From assembly GCF_001282725.1 (NCBI RefSeq), contig NZ_LN876586.1, forward strand, positions 203,856 to 267,855: a stretch of DNA of 64,000 nucleotides. The letters run 5' to 3'. Origin of the DNA: Inediibacterium massiliense (GTDB lineage: Bacteria > Bacillota > Clostridia > Peptostreptococcales > Thermotaleaceae). The notes beneath the pieces are model-generated. The model did not search any database. It was not told where the DNA came from and saw only the letters and a program-made list of their open reading frames with translations. Below are positions 28,901-36,905 of this stretch, piece by piece (position 1 is the first letter of the stretch; the number at the start of each line of letters is the position of its first letter). A program made the position numbers and the translations under genes.

Positions 28901-29435
28901 ATCTATTGGATATGATCTGTATTGCAAACTCTTAGAAGATACAGTAAGGGAAATGAAGGGAGAACAAATACAAGAAAACATAGAAACATCTATAGAAATT
29001 AATGTGAATGCTTTTGTTCCAGAAGGATATATTTCTAATGAAAATCATAAATTAGAGCTATACAAAAAAATTGCATCTATAAAAGATAGGCAAGATGTAA
29101 AAGATCTAGAGGAAGAGATTGAAGATAGGTTTGGAGATATTCCAAAGGCTGTTATGAATTTGATTTCTATTGCTCACATAAAAGCTATGGCTCAAAAAAT
29201 AGGGATGATTCGTATTACAGAGACAAAAATGCATGCCAAACTAGAATTTCATATTTCAAGCAAAATGAATCCTTTTATGATTAGTGAAATGATTCAAGTC
29301 TATGGAAATAGAGTGTATGTCAATGCAGGAAATACGCCATATATTAAGTTTAGATATTCCATATTGGAACAAAGGGTAAAAGAGTTACAAAATTTGTTAG
29401 AAAAAATTAGTGGTTTGCAGGAAGACAAAATTTAG
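25926..29435 (+). CDS. mfd: Transcription-repair coupling factor
   Basis: A 1169-residue ATP-dependent translocase that displaces stalled RNA polymerase and recruits UvrA. In order: UvrB-homology N-terminal modules (with YHYEAHSHQRLEERL and FSVRGGIIDFFP), the RNA-polymerase-interacting domain (GDYVVHENHGIGKYVG), and RecG-like helicase motors with Walker A GDVGYGKTEVA, DEEQRFGV, TATPIPRTL, and RGRVGRS. A C-terminal TRCF domain closes the protein. The frame opens at GTG 25917, but that codon lies inside an extended site, AAGGATGTGA (25911-25920). TTG 25926, 5 nt later, is therefore preferred. Confidence 0.96.
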   Translation: MQTNIFLQTIKNLREYKELEYGIEKGTYPILVNGLMDAQTAHMIFALSKNYKKQSLIITSNEYEGKKLYENLKFFRDEVYFYPAKELIFYHYEAHSHQRLEERLNGMIQILQNPNCIVVAPIESILYPIMPKDEFEKKSIKLIYGQVIELTKVIRDFIDLGYERVDMVEAKGQFSVRGGIIDFFPITNENPYRIELFDDEIDSIRAFDIYSQLSIQNEKEVCIPPAQEVLFSQEVKKDSIEKVQQELKEQLKKLKKEEKNKLEEKINSFLEGLQIEDHPQGFENYLNYYYKKLDFLTDYIKDEAFIFIDDPSRMKERAVTAYKEFTDSFKELLQRGAVLPMQVNMMSRYEDFVFSLKERNVFLLSRLPQNISDFSPGKIVGFSAKTPSAFHGKMNLFAQELKDLKYKGYKTILLCGTKERGNRLERELKEQGIECTYLDDLNHSIESGQTFILQGNLGKGFEYVSNKFLVITEDEIFGNPKRKRSSKKRKDGRPIKSFMDLNIGDYVVHENHGIGKYVGVEQLKVEGAKKDYLKLKYSGEDLLYVPIEQMDLVQKYIGADGTGPKLNKLGGVEWKKTKAKAKGAIVDMAKDLLKLSALRQSSKGYTFSEDTPWQRQFEDSFPYEETPDQLRCADEIKKDMEKAIPMDRLLCGDVGYGKTEVAIRAAFKCVMDGKQVAVLVPTTILAQQHYNTFLDRFKNFPVEIEMLSRFKTGKEQGHIMEKAKIGSVDILIGTHRLLSKDIVFKDLGLLIIDEEQRFGVQHKEALKHLRKNVDVLTLTATPIPRTLHMSLIGLRDMSVIEDPPEERYPVQTYVLEYNDEVVKDAILREMGRGGQVYFVFNRVIGIQQMASRIQKLIPEVRIAVGHGQMSERQLENIMLAFMDGEYDVLLCTTIIETGLDISNVNTIIIYDADKMGLSQLYQLRGRVGRSNRLAYAYLTYQKDKILTEVAEKRLRAIKEFTEFGSGFKIAMRDLEIRGAGNLLGGEQHGHMESIGYDLYCKLLEDTVREMKGEQIQENIETSIEINVNAFVPEGYISNENHKLELYKKIASIKDRQDVKDLEEEIEDRFGDIPKAVMNLISIAHIKAMAQKIGMIRITETKMHAKLEFHISSKMNPFMISEMIQVYGNRVYVNAGNTPYIKFRYSILEQRVKELQNLLEKISGLQEDKI

Positions 29436-29480
29436 ATATAATGGACTTTAGGAAGAAATTTGGATAAGGGAGAGGATATC

Positions 29481-30434
29481 GTGAAACCCATAATAAAGAA
29501 TATGAAAGGTTTTGTAGTACTGATTCTAACGGTGGCATTGATTATTTCAGGATGTAGTACTCAAGGAGCAGGAATTAGCAAGAAGGAAGCTGTTGCTAAG
29601 GTAGGAAATGAATTTATTAGTATAGAAGCATATAATAAAAAGTTTACATTGATTAAAAAAGATATTGAACGTATGTATGGAGATAAAATTTGGAGTGAAG
29701 ATGTAAAAGGAACTCCATATCTTAAAGTAGTACAAGAACAAGTATTAGAAACTATGATTAATGATGAGGCCATTATTCAATATATGGATTCTCAAAATAT
29801 AAAAATAAGTCAAGAAGAAATAGAAAAAGAATATAAGGTTTTTGAAAAAAAGCTTAAAGAAAATAAAGAAGCAGAACAATTTTTTAAAGAGAGTGGAATG
29901 GATGCAGAATTAATAAAAGAAAATATTAAAATGCAAAAGTATGGATCAAAATTTCAAGAAAAGGTAATGAAAAAAATAGAAGTTACAAAGAAAGAAATAC
30001 AAGAGAAAAAAGATTTTTATGTAAACAATCCATATGTAAGAGCGAGTCATATTTTAGTAGATAAAGAAGAAACGGCAAAAGATATTTTAAATAAAATCAA
30101 TAGTGGAGAAGATTTTGTGAAACTTGCAAAAGAATATTCACAAGACCCAGGATCAGCTCAAAGCGGTGGGGAGTTAGGGATATTTGGACAAGGACAAATG
30201 GTTCCAGAATTTGAGCAAGCAGCTTTTGTATTAAAAGATGAAGAAGTAAGTGGACTTGTAAAAAGTCAATATGGATATCATATTATTAAAAGATTACCTA
30301 TGACAGATGAATCTGTTAAAGTGGAAATTCAAAAAGAAAAATTTCCACAAGAGATGGATAAAGAGTTAGAAAAAATTAAGAAAGATTTAAAAGTAGAAAA
30401 ATATCCTGAAAACATAAAAAACCAACCTAAATAA
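29481..30434 (+). CDS. prsA: Foldase lipoprotein PrsA (parvulin-type peptidyl-prolyl isomerase)
   Basis: A 317-residue lipoprotein that helps exported proteins fold outside the membrane. It has an N-terminal signal with lipobox ALIISGC, a SurA-like N-terminal region, and a parvulin domain at about 185-275 (RASHILVDKEETAKDILNKI, GGELGIFGQGQMVPEFEQAA, SQYGYHIIK). GTG 29481 follows GGGAGAGGATATC; an in-frame TTG seven codons upstream precedes that site and is rejected. It lies between mfd and spoVT, as in other clostridia, and ends in a clear terminator. Confidence 0.93.
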   Translation: MKPIIKNMKGFVVLILTVALIISGCSTQGAGISKKEAVAKVGNEFISIEAYNKKFTLIKKDIERMYGDKIWSEDVKGTPYLKVVQEQVLETMINDEAIIQYMDSQNIKISQEEIEKEYKVFEKKLKENKEAEQFFKESGMDAELIKENIKMQKYGSKFQEKVMKKIEVTKKEIQEKKDFYVNNPYVRASHILVDKEETAKDILNKINSGEDFVKLAKEYSQDPGSAQSGGELGIFGQGQMVPEFEQAAFVLKDEEVSGLVKSQYGYHIIKRLPMTDESVKVEIQKEKFPQEMDKELEKIKKDLKVEKYPENIKNQPK

Positions 30435-30447
30435 TAGGTTGGTTTTC
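30418..30447 (+). terminator. Terminator of prsA
   Basis: AAAACCAACCTA/TAGGTTGGTTTT, a 12-bp stem overlapping the last codons and the stop of prsA. Confidence 0.9.
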
Positions 30448-30570
30448 TTATGGAAATTTTTTTGATGAAAAATTTCCATGGATGCATAAAAAAAGTATCT
30501 TAGTAAATAATAAACTTACACAAATATTTACAGTATCACTTTATACCAATGACATTAGGAGGGAAAATAA

Positions 30571-31122
30571 GTGAAAGCGACAGGAATAGTTAGAAGAATT
30601 GATGATTTAGGTAGAGTAGTGATTCCAAAGGAAATCAGAAGAACTTTAAGAATTAGAGAAGGAGATCCATTAGAAATTTTTACAGATAGAGATGGAGAAG
30701 TAATTCTTAAAAAATATTCTCCAATAGGAGAGTTAAATGAGTTTGCAGTAGAATATGCTGAATCCTTATATGATGCATTAGGTCATATAGCAGTCATAGC
30801 AGATAGAGATACGATTATTGCTTTGGCAGGAGGATCTAAAAAAGAATTTTTAGAAAAAAGAGTGAGTAAATCTTTTGAAAAGGCAATGGAAAATAAAAAA
30901 CCAGTACTTATTACAGAAAAAGATAACACATATTCTTTGACAGCAGATGGATCAGATGAAAATAAGTATACATCCCAAGTCATTGTTCCTATTATAACAC
31001 AAGGAGATGCTATTGGAGCAGTGGTACTTTTATCTAAAGACCCAGACAAAATATTAGGGGAATTAGAAATAAAAGTTGCAGAAACTGCTGCAAATTTCTT
31101 AGGCAAACAAATGGAACAATAA
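30571..31122 (+). CDS. spoVT: Stage V sporulation protein T
   Basis: A 183-residue forespore transcription factor that modulates sigma-G genes in Bacillus. The AbrB-like swapped-hairpin DNA-binding domain is at residues 1-50 (KATGIVRRIDDLGRVVIPKE, RTLRIREGDPLEIF), followed by a GAF-like C-terminal domain. The start is GTG behind AGGAGGGAAAATAA. It lies between prsA and the yabM-like gene in conserved order and has its own terminator. No convincing sigma-G promoter was identified by eye. Confidence 0.97.
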   Translation: MKATGIVRRIDDLGRVVIPKEIRRTLRIREGDPLEIFTDRDGEVILKKYSPIGELNEFAVEYAESLYDALGHIAVIADRDTIIALAGGSKKEFLEKRVSKSFEKAMENKKPVLITEKDNTYSLTADGSDENKYTSQVIVPIITQGDAIGAVVLLSKDPDKILGELEIKVAETAANFLGKQMEQ

Positions 31123-31148
31123 AAGAGGAATAATAAATAAAATATTTT

Positions 31149-31180
31149 GTAGTAGCCTTTGGCTACTACTTTTGTATTTT
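31149..31180 (+). terminator. Terminator of spoVT
   Basis: GTAGTAGCC-TTT-GGCTACTAC (31149-31169) followed by a T-rich run. Confidence 0.88.
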
Positions 31181-31213
31181 TGTTGATAAATTACTTCCAA
31201 ACAACCCTATTTC

Positions 31214-31222
31214 TGATATAAT
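31214..31222 (+). promoter_or_regulatory. Extended -10 promoter upstream of the yabM-like gene
   Basis: TGATATAAT (TGn plus TATAAT at 31217-31222), 44 nt before the gene. No good -35 was found. Confidence 0.45.
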
Positions 31223-31265
31223 AGATTTGTTCACAGTCCAAAATTACTGTATTGGAGGAAAATTT

Positions 31266-32873
31266 ATGAGCAGTAAATCATTTTTAAAAGGAGCTGCTAT
31301 CCTTGGAATAGCAGGTATCATTGTAAAAATAATGGGGGCATTTTTTAGGATTCCCCTTGGCAATATGATTGGAGAAGAAGGAATGGGATATTATCAAGCA
31401 TCTTATCCAATTTATGTGTTTTTACTTACTATCTCTACGGCGGGGATTCCTACTGCTATATCCAAGCTTGTTTCAGAAAAGAATGCAGTTGGAGACCGAT
31501 ATGGAGCCCATAGAGTTTTTAAGGTTTCATTTATTCTTCTTTTAGGAATTGGGATTGTTACTTCAGCCATGTTATTTTTTGGAGCAAAGGTAATTGTAGG
31601 ATTTATTAAAAATGAAGGAGCATATTATTCTATGCTAGCCATTGCACCAGCTTTATTATTTGTTCCTATTATGGCTGCTTTTCGTGGATATTTTCAAGGA
31701 CTTCAGGACATGATTCCTACTGCCATATCTCAAATCATTGAGCAATTTGGTAGGACAGTAGTGGGTATTGTCTTGGCCATTATTCTTTTAAAAAGAGGAA
31801 CGGAAGTGGCAGCAGCAGGAGCTTCCTTTGGAGCAGCAGCAGGGGCCATTACAGGAGCTTTGATGATTATTTTCATTTATTATAAAAGAAGAAACAAGAT
31901 TATGCATGAAATTAGTTTAAGACCTAGAGGATATGAAGAAGCGGCAGGAAAAATTTTAGCCAAAATTTTTGCAATAGCAGTGCCTATTACTATAGGGGCA
32001 GCCATACTTCCTATTATGAATATGATTGATGTGGCTATTGTTATGAGAAGACTTCAAGCTATTGGATTTTCACCAGAAGATGCCAATGGCTTATATGGAC
32101 AATTAACAGGAATGGCGGCACCTCTTATTAATTTTCCACAAATCATTACAGTAGGACTTGCGGTGAGTCTAGTTCCAGCCATATCTGATGCTAGTCAAAG
32201 AAAAGATATGAATCTTGTAAGAGAAAATGTACAAATGGGAACAAGGGTATCATTACTCATAGGACTTCCAGCTGCTATTGGACTTGTTACTTTGGCAAAG
32301 CCTATTATGTTACTTCTTTTTCCATTAAGAGTACAAAGCGCAATAAGTGCAGCAGGATCTTTGGCTATATTGGGATTTGGAGTGATTTTTTTAACACTTG
32401 TACAAACATTTACAGGGGTTTTACAGGGACTAGGAAGACCTACTATACCAGTGATAAACTTATTTATTGGTTCTTTCTTTAAAATTTTAGCAACTTATTC
32501 TTTAACATCTATTCCATCTTTAAATGTAAAAGGAGCAGCGATAGGAACTGTAACAGCTTATATGGTAGCAGCTCTTCTTAATTTTTTTGCAGTAAAGAGA
32601 CTGACAAAAACAAAATTTAGTGTGATACAGTTTTTAGTAAAGCCTATTATATCAGTAGGAGCCATGGGTATATCTGTTTTATTTGTATATACTAGGTTTA
32701 TAGGTGTATTTGGAAATAGAATCACGACAGTTGCAGCAGTAGGCATAGGAGCATTGATTTATGGAATGATGTTGATTGCAACGGGAAGCATTACAAAAGA
32801 TGATTTTGATATTTTACCAGGAGGAAGTAAGATAGGAAAAATATTGAGTAGTATAGGATTACTTAGGAAATAA
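31266..32873 (+). CDS. Oligosaccharide flippase-type membrane protein (SpoVB/YabM family)
   Basis: A 535-residue polytopic membrane protein of the MOP superfamily with about 14 helices. The N-terminal FLKGAAILGIAGIIVKIMGA and the PLGNMIGEEGMGYYQASYP segment are typical of SpoVB/YabM/MurJ-like flippases, which move lipid-linked sugars across the membrane in wall, cortex or spore-coat polysaccharide synthesis. The position before mazG matches B. subtilis yabM. The start is ATG 31266 after GGAGGAAAATTT; upstream codons in frame have no site. Confidence 0.9.
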   Translation: MSSKSFLKGAAILGIAGIIVKIMGAFFRIPLGNMIGEEGMGYYQASYPIYVFLLTISTAGIPTAISKLVSEKNAVGDRYGAHRVFKVSFILLLGIGIVTSAMLFFGAKVIVGFIKNEGAYYSMLAIAPALLFVPIMAAFRGYFQGLQDMIPTAISQIIEQFGRTVVGIVLAIILLKRGTEVAAAGASFGAAAGAITGALMIIFIYYKRRNKIMHEISLRPRGYEEAAGKILAKIFAIAVPITIGAAILPIMNMIDVAIVMRRLQAIGFSPEDANGLYGQLTGMAAPLINFPQIITVGLAVSLVPAISDASQRKDMNLVRENVQMGTRVSLLIGLPAAIGLVTLAKPIMLLLFPLRVQSAISAAGSLAILGFGVIFLTLVQTFTGVLQGLGRPTIPVINLFIGSFFKILATYSLTSIPSLNVKGAAIGTVTAYMVAALLNFFAVKRLTKTKFSVIQFLVKPIISVGAMGISVLFVYTRFIGVFGNRITTVAAVGIGALIYGMMLIATGSITKDDFDILPGGSKIGKILSSIGLLRK

Positions 32874-32892
32874 TAAAATAGGAGGTGGTGCT

Positions 32893-34404
32893 ATGCATAC
32901 TCTTACCATTATAGGATTAGGACCTGGAAGTAAAGAATATTTGACTTTAGGTGCTTTTGAAAAAATGAAGCAAACAAATAAGGTTTATCTTAGAACAAAT
33001 AAGCATCCTGTAGTGTCTTTCCTAGAGTCAGAAGAAATTCATTATGAAAGCTTTGATTTTTTCTATGAAAAGGAAGAAAATTTTGATAAGGTTTATGAAA
33101 GTATTGTAAATTCCCTAGTAGATATGGTACAATCAGAGAATATTATTTATGCTGTTCCAGGAAGTCCATTTGTAGCAGAAAATACAGTACAAATGCTTAT
33201 GAAGGAAGCTCAAAAAAATAAATTTTTGCTAGATTTTATTCCTTCGGTAAGTTTTATAGAGGCGCTTTTACACACCTTGAGAAAGGATCCAATACATGGC
33301 CTTAAAATCATTGATGGATTAAGCTTTGATGATCAAATCGATGTACAAACAGATACGATTATTACACAAGTATATAATCAATTTGTAGCTTCTCAAATAA
33401 AGCTCAAGTTAATGGAATATTATCCAGATGAACATCCTATTATTGTAGTGCGAGGAGCTGGAATCCCTAATGAGGAGAAAATGCAAGAGATTATGCTTTA
33501 TGAGTTAGATCGTATTCATTGGTTAGATTATCTTACAAGTGTATATATTCCTAAAGTAGAAGGCAAAATAAGAAAAAAATATGAATTAAGAGATCTTATG
33601 AACCTTATGGTACTCTTAAGAGGAAAAGATGGATGCCCTTGGGATCAAAAGCAAACTCATGAAAGTTTGAAGCCTCATTTAATAGAAGAAGCTTATGAAG
33701 TTTTAGAGGCCTTAGATCAAGAGGATATGGTTCTTTTAGAAGAAGAGTTAGGAGACTTGCTATTACAAGTTGTATTTCACGCACTACTTGCTTCCGAAAG
33801 AGAAGAGTTTGATATGCATGATGTAATCAAAGGAATATGTACCAAGTTAATTTATAGACATCCTCATGTATTTAAAGATGTAGTGGCAGAGTCTTCAGAG
33901 GAAGCTATAAAAAGCTGGGAAGGCATGAAACGAAAAGAAAAAAATATCAAAACTTATACAGAAGGATTAAAAAGAATTCCAAACCATCTTCCAGCACTGA
34001 TAAAAAGTTATAAAGTTCAAGGAAAAGCAAAAGAAGTAGGCTTTGATTGGGATCGTGTAGAAGAGGCTCTAAAAAAGGTAGAAGAAGAATATAAAGAGCT
34101 TTTAGAGGTATATAATACAGAAGAAAATGAAAAAATAAAAGAAGAAGTAGGAGATTTATTATTTGCAGTAGTAAATGTAGCGAGATTTTTAGAAATCAAT
34201 CCAGAAATGGCTCTAAATGATACTGTAAAAAAATTCATTTCTAGATTTTCTTTCATAGAAGAAAATGCAATCAAAAATGATAGAAAGTTAGAAGAAATGT
34301 CTCTTGAAGAAATGGATGAACTATGGAATTTGGCAAAAATACATAAAAAAGAAAAAAATACAAAAAATATTGGTAAAGTAGAAGGATTTTTCAATAAAAG
34401 ATAG
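32893..34404 (+). CDS. mazG: Tetrapyrrole methylase-like/MazG fusion: nucleoside triphosphate pyrophosphohydrolase
   Basis: A 503-residue fusion like Bacillus YabN. Residues about 1-225 resemble SAM-dependent tetrapyrrole methylases (TIIGLGPGSKEYLTLGA, YAVPGSPFVAENTVQ); its substrate is unknown. The C-terminal half has two MazG repeats: LRGKDGCPWDQKQTHESLKP with EEAYEVLEAL and EELGDLLLQVVFHA, then FDWDRVEEALKKVEEEYKEL with EEVGDLLFAVVN. MazG hydrolyses NTPs to NMPs and pyrophosphate as a house-cleaning step. The ATG lies behind AGGAGGTGGTGCT. hup follows 42 nt after the stop. Confidence 0.95.
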   Translation: MHTLTIIGLGPGSKEYLTLGAFEKMKQTNKVYLRTNKHPVVSFLESEEIHYESFDFFYEKEENFDKVYESIVNSLVDMVQSENIIYAVPGSPFVAENTVQMLMKEAQKNKFLLDFIPSVSFIEALLHTLRKDPIHGLKIIDGLSFDDQIDVQTDTIITQVYNQFVASQIKLKLMEYYPDEHPIIVVRGAGIPNEEKMQEIMLYELDRIHWLDYLTSVYIPKVEGKIRKKYELRDLMNLMVLLRGKDGCPWDQKQTHESLKPHLIEEAYEVLEALDQEDMVLLEEELGDLLLQVVFHALLASEREEFDMHDVIKGICTKLIYRHPHVFKDVVAESSEEAIKSWEGMKRKEKNIKTYTEGLKRIPNHLPALIKSYKVQGKAKEVGFDWDRVEEALKKVEEEYKELLEVYNTEENEKIKEEVGDLLFAVVNVARFLEINPEMALNDTVKKFISRFSFIEENAIKNDRKLEEMSLEEMDELWNLAKIHKKEKNTKNIGKVEGFFNKR

Positions 34405-34446
34405 AATATGCTTATACGTATTCTAAATATCAAGGAGGTAATGATT

Positions 34447-34725
34447 GTGAATAAAGCTGAATTAGTTGCTAGTATGGCAGAAAAGTCAGGGCTTACAAAG
34501 AAAGATGCAGAAGCAGCATTAAATGCATTTATTAACAGTGTAGAAGAAGCTCTTGCAAAAGATGATAAAGTTCAATTAGTAGGATTTGGTACTTTTGATG
34601 TAAGAGAAAGAAAAGCAAGACAAGGTAGAAATCCAAGAAACCCTGAACAAGTAATAGATATTCCTGCTTCAAAAGCACCTGTATTTAAAGCAGGTAAAGC
34701 ATTAAAAGATATGGTGAACGCTTAA
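34447..34725 (+). CDS. hup: DNA-binding protein HU
   Basis: A 92-residue histone-like protein that bends and compacts DNA. The sequence starts MNKAELVASMAEKSGLTKKD and contains VQLVGFGTFDVRERKARQGRNP and KAPVFKAGKALKDMV. The start is GTG 34447, 7 nt after AAGGAGGT (34432-34439); the ATG at 34441 is only 1 nt from that site and is rejected. It lies between mazG and yabO, an order common in clostridia. Confidence 0.97.
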   Translation: MNKAELVASMAEKSGLTKKDAEAALNAFINSVEEALAKDDKVQLVGFGTFDVRERKARQGRNPRNPEQVIDIPASKAPVFKAGKALKDMVNA

Positions 34726-34726
34726 G

Positions 34727-34753
34727 AAAAAAGCAGCTAGTCTGCTTTTTTGA
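34727..34753 (+). terminator. Terminator of hup
   Basis: AAAAAAGCAG-CTAGT-CTGCTTTTTT directly after the stop codon. The GC core is short, so some read-through into the next genes is likely. Confidence 0.75.
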
Positions 34754-34769
34754 TTTAGGAGAGAATAAA

Positions 34770-35012
34770 ATGCGTTTAGATAAATTCTTAAAAAATTCAA
34801 GACTTATAAAGAGAAGAACAATTGCCAAAGAAGCCTGCGATCAAGGAAGAGTAAGTATCAATGGAAAAGAGGCAAAAGCATCTACTGAAGTAAATGTTGG
34901 AGATAAGATGGAAATTACCTTTGGAACCCGAACAACAAGGGTAGAGGTATTAGATATCTCTGAACATGTAACAAAGGATTTAGCAAAAGAAATGTATAAA
35001 ATTATAGAATAG
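34770..35012 (+). CDS. rqcP: RNA-binding S4 domain protein RqcP (YabO)
   Basis: An 80-residue S4-domain protein. The motif MRLDKFLKNSRLIKRRTIAKEA continues to CDQGRVSINGKEAKAST. In Bacillus, RqcP acts with RqcH on stalled 50S subunits to add poly-alanine tails in ribosome quality control. Size and position before yabP agree. The ATG lies behind TTAGGAGAGAATAAA. Confidence 0.93.
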   Translation: MRLDKFLKNSRLIKRRTIAKEACDQGRVSINGKEAKASTEVNVGDKMEITFGTRTTRVEVLDISEHVTKDLAKEMYKIIE

Positions 35013-35037
35013 TACCTATTAGGTACTATTTTGTTTT
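35008..35037 (+). terminator. Terminator-like hairpin after rqcP
   Basis: AATAGTACCT-ATT-AGGTACTATTTTG, a stem of about 10 bp overlapping the stop codon, followed by TTGTTTTT. Confidence 0.7.
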
Positions 35038-35102
35038 TGGTATAAATTCTTCCATAGGAGCATATCTTTTAATAAGAATAATAGGAAAAGAAGGGAGAAA
35101 CT

Positions 35103-35393
35103 ATGGAGGAAAGAAGAAGTATAAAAAGCAAAAACCAAAATATTATTTTGGAAAATAGAGAAAAATTAAGCGTTTCAGGAGTAGAGCATGTAACGAGTTT
35201 TGATGAAAATACTGTCATATTAGATACAGCAAAAGGAGTCCTTACAATAAAAGGAAGCCATTTAGATATTAATAAATTAAATCTAGATGATGGAAATGTG
35301 ATTGTAGAGGGAGAGATTGGGACTATGATCTATAGTGAGAAAGAGAGCTTTGGGAACAAAGGGATAGGATTTTTAGGAAAGATGTTTAAATAA
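35103..35393 (+). CDS. yabP: Sporulation protein YabP
   Basis: A 96-residue protein of the YabP/YqfC family. The core ILENREKLSVSGVEHVTSFD and VILDTAKGVLTIKGSHLDINKLNL with VIVEGEI is typical. In Bacillus it is a sigma-E-dependent mother-cell protein needed for spore assembly. The ATG follows AGAAGGGAGAAACT. yabQ follows 57 nt later, after a short terminator-like hairpin. Confidence 0.93.
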   Translation: MEERRSIKSKNQNIILENREKLSVSGVEHVTSFDENTVILDTAKGVLTIKGSHLDINKLNLDDGNVIVEGEIGTMIYSEKESFGNKGIGFLGKMFK

Positions 35394-35415
35394 CCGCAAA
35401 GCGGTTATTTTTTTA
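35391..35415 (+). terminator. Terminator-like hairpin between yabP and yabQ
   Basis: TAACCGC-AAA-GCGGTTA followed by seven T. It lies inside a likely yabP-yabQ unit, so it may attenuate rather than end transcription. Confidence 0.75.
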
Positions 35416-35450
35416 ACTGTTTTAAATCTTTGGTGAAAGCAGGGGGTCAT

Positions 35451-35960
35451 ATGATTACTTATGTATCCGAACAGATCTATGTATTTTTAGCTACTTTATA
35501 TGGAGGAATTATTATAGGGTTTATATATGATTTGTATAGAATTTTTAGAGGTGTGTTTAAACCTAAGAAAATTGCTACAATGATTGAAGATCTTATTTTT
35601 TGGATTATTATTGGAGTGGCAGCAGTGTTTGTACTCCTTTTTTCTAATGATGGCCAAATTAGATTATATACATTTTTAGGATTTGTTGTAGGAGCTACTT
35701 TGTATTATAAAATTTTAAGTCGTTTTGTGATTTATTTATTGATAAAAATAATAAGGATCATTCAAAAAATATTTATGAAGATATGTAAAATCATTTTGTA
35801 TCCTATAAATAAATTGATAAAATGGATAAAAAGACCTTGTAGAGTGATAAAAAAGAGAGTTTCTTTTGTTGGGTATAAAATTAAAAGGATAGCTTCATTG
35901 CCAGGGAGGGTATATAAAGAATGTAGAAAATATATAAAATGGATGAGAAGAAAAAAATAG
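35451..35960 (+). CDS. yabQ: Spore cortex biosynthesis protein YabQ
   Basis: A 169-residue membrane protein with three hydrophobic helices (about 8-30, 42-65 and 70-95) and a strongly basic C-terminal tail. The segment YGGIIIGFIYDLYRIFRG is typical of YabQ, which is needed for cortex formation in Bacillus. The ATG 35451 follows AGGGGGTCAT; seven upstream codons in frame have no ribosome-binding site. It is followed by the divIC-like gene as in Bacillus. Confidence 0.9.
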   Translation: MITYVSEQIYVFLATLYGGIIIGFIYDLYRIFRGVFKPKKIATMIEDLIFWIIIGVAAVFVLLFSNDGQIRLYTFLGFVVGATLYYKILSRFVIYLLIKIIRIIQKIFMKICKIILYPINKLIKWIKRPCRVIKKRVSFVGYKIKRIASLPGRVYKECRKYIKWMRRKK

Positions 35961-36020
35961 AAGGAAAAAAAAGTTTGTTATAGAATTAATTAAAGAAATA
36001 ATATAATGAGGGATGCAATC

Positions 36021-36329
36021 ATGGATAAATATATAAAGAAACCAAAGAAAAAGAAAATAAATAAAATTCCTATCTTTTTTTTAGTGATAGGACTTTATAT
36101 CGGTTGGATTTTTGTCAGACAGCAAATAGAATTAAAAGAGTTAAAAGAGCAAGAAAACATTTTATATAAGCAAATGGCAGAACTTAAAAAAGAAAAGGCT
36201 CAATTGGAAGAAGAAAAAAATATGGGTAATGATCCTAAATATATTGAAAAAATAGCTAGAGAAAGATTAAAAATGGTAAAGATGAACGAAATTATTTATA
36301 TAGATACTCATAAATCTAGCCAAAATTAG
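36021..36329 (+). CDS. divIC: Septum formation initiator family protein (DivIC/FtsB)
   Basis: A 102-residue bitopic protein: basic N-terminus, one membrane helix (about 16-35), an extracytoplasmic coiled coil (about 37-72, EKAQLEEEKN), then YIEKIARERLKMVKMNEIIY typical of the DivIC/FtsB family. It belongs to the divisome complex with FtsL and DivIB. GAGGG at 36008-36012 sits 8 nt before ATG 36021, while the ATG at 36006 has no site, so the shorter form is chosen. Confidence 0.88.
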   Translation: MDKYIKKPKKKKINKIPIFFLVIGLYIGWIFVRQQIELKELKEQENILYKQMAELKKEKAQLEEEKNMGNDPKYIEKIARERLKMVKMNEIIYIDTHKSSQN

Positions 36330-36357
36330 ATAAAAATTCAAATATAGTTGTAGCATA

Positions 36358-36386
36358 TTGACAGGCTTATAAATATAATTTATAAT
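36358..36386 (+). promoter_or_regulatory. Consensus sigma-A promoter for the S1-domain gene
   Basis: TTGACA (36358-36363), exactly 17 nt, TATAAT (36381-36386): a perfect consensus. Predicted start near 36393, about 40 nt before the ATG. Confidence 0.9.
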
Positions 36387-36433
36387 GAGTGCAAATAGAT
36401 TTGTAATTATTTAAAAGGAGGAAGATTTGATTT

Positions 36434-36859
36434 ATGCCCGTTGAAATAGGAAAAGTTGTAGAGGGCACTGTGACTGGCATTACAAATTTTGGTGCTTTTG
36501 TTGAACTGCCAGAAGGAAAAACAGGGTTGTGCCACATTTCAGAGGTAGCAGATGATTATGTAAAGGATATTCGTAGTTATCTGAAAGAACAGCAAAAGGT
36601 AAAGGTGAAAATTGTTTCTATTGATGAAAAAGGAAAAATAAGTCTTTCTATTAGGAAAGCTATATCTAAACCTCCTCAAAAACCAATATCTAAGCCTGTA
36701 GAGGTAGATTGGAAGAAAAAGGAAAGCGAAAAGCGCTTGTCTTTTGAAGATAAATTGAGTCAGTTTTTAAAGGATAGCGAAGAAAAACAACAACAAGTGA
36801 AAAAGCATATGAATACAAGAAGAGGAAATGGATTCAATAGAAAAGAATTAGTTAGATAA
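36434..36859 (+). CDS. S1 RNA-binding domain protein (YabR-like)
   Basis: A 141-residue protein. Residues 1-75 are an S1 domain (GKVVEGTVTGITNFGAFVEL, GKTGLCHISEVADDYVKDI, VKVKIVSIDEKGKISLSIRK), followed by a charged, probably unstructured tail. YabR is the positional equivalent in Bacillus; related general stress protein 13-type proteins bind RNA or ribosomes. Strong expression is expected from the perfect promoter and the AAAGGAGGAAGATTTGATTT leader. It is a single-gene unit with its own terminator. Confidence 0.9.
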   Translation: MPVEIGKVVEGTVTGITNFGAFVELPEGKTGLCHISEVADDYVKDIRSYLKEQQKVKVKIVSIDEKGKISLSIRKAISKPPQKPISKPVEVDWKKKESEKRLSFEDKLSQFLKDSEEKQQQVKKHMNTRRGNGFNRKELVR

Positions 36860-36860
36860 T

Positions 36861-36887
36861 AACCGAGACAATGTCTCGGTTTTATAT
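36861..36887 (+). terminator. Terminator of the S1-domain gene
   Basis: AACCGAGAC-AAT-GTCTCGGTT followed by TTATAT. The stem is good and the T-run short; ppx starts 20 nt later. Confidence 0.75.
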
Positions 36888-36905
36888 ATTTTAGGAGGAT
36901 ACAAA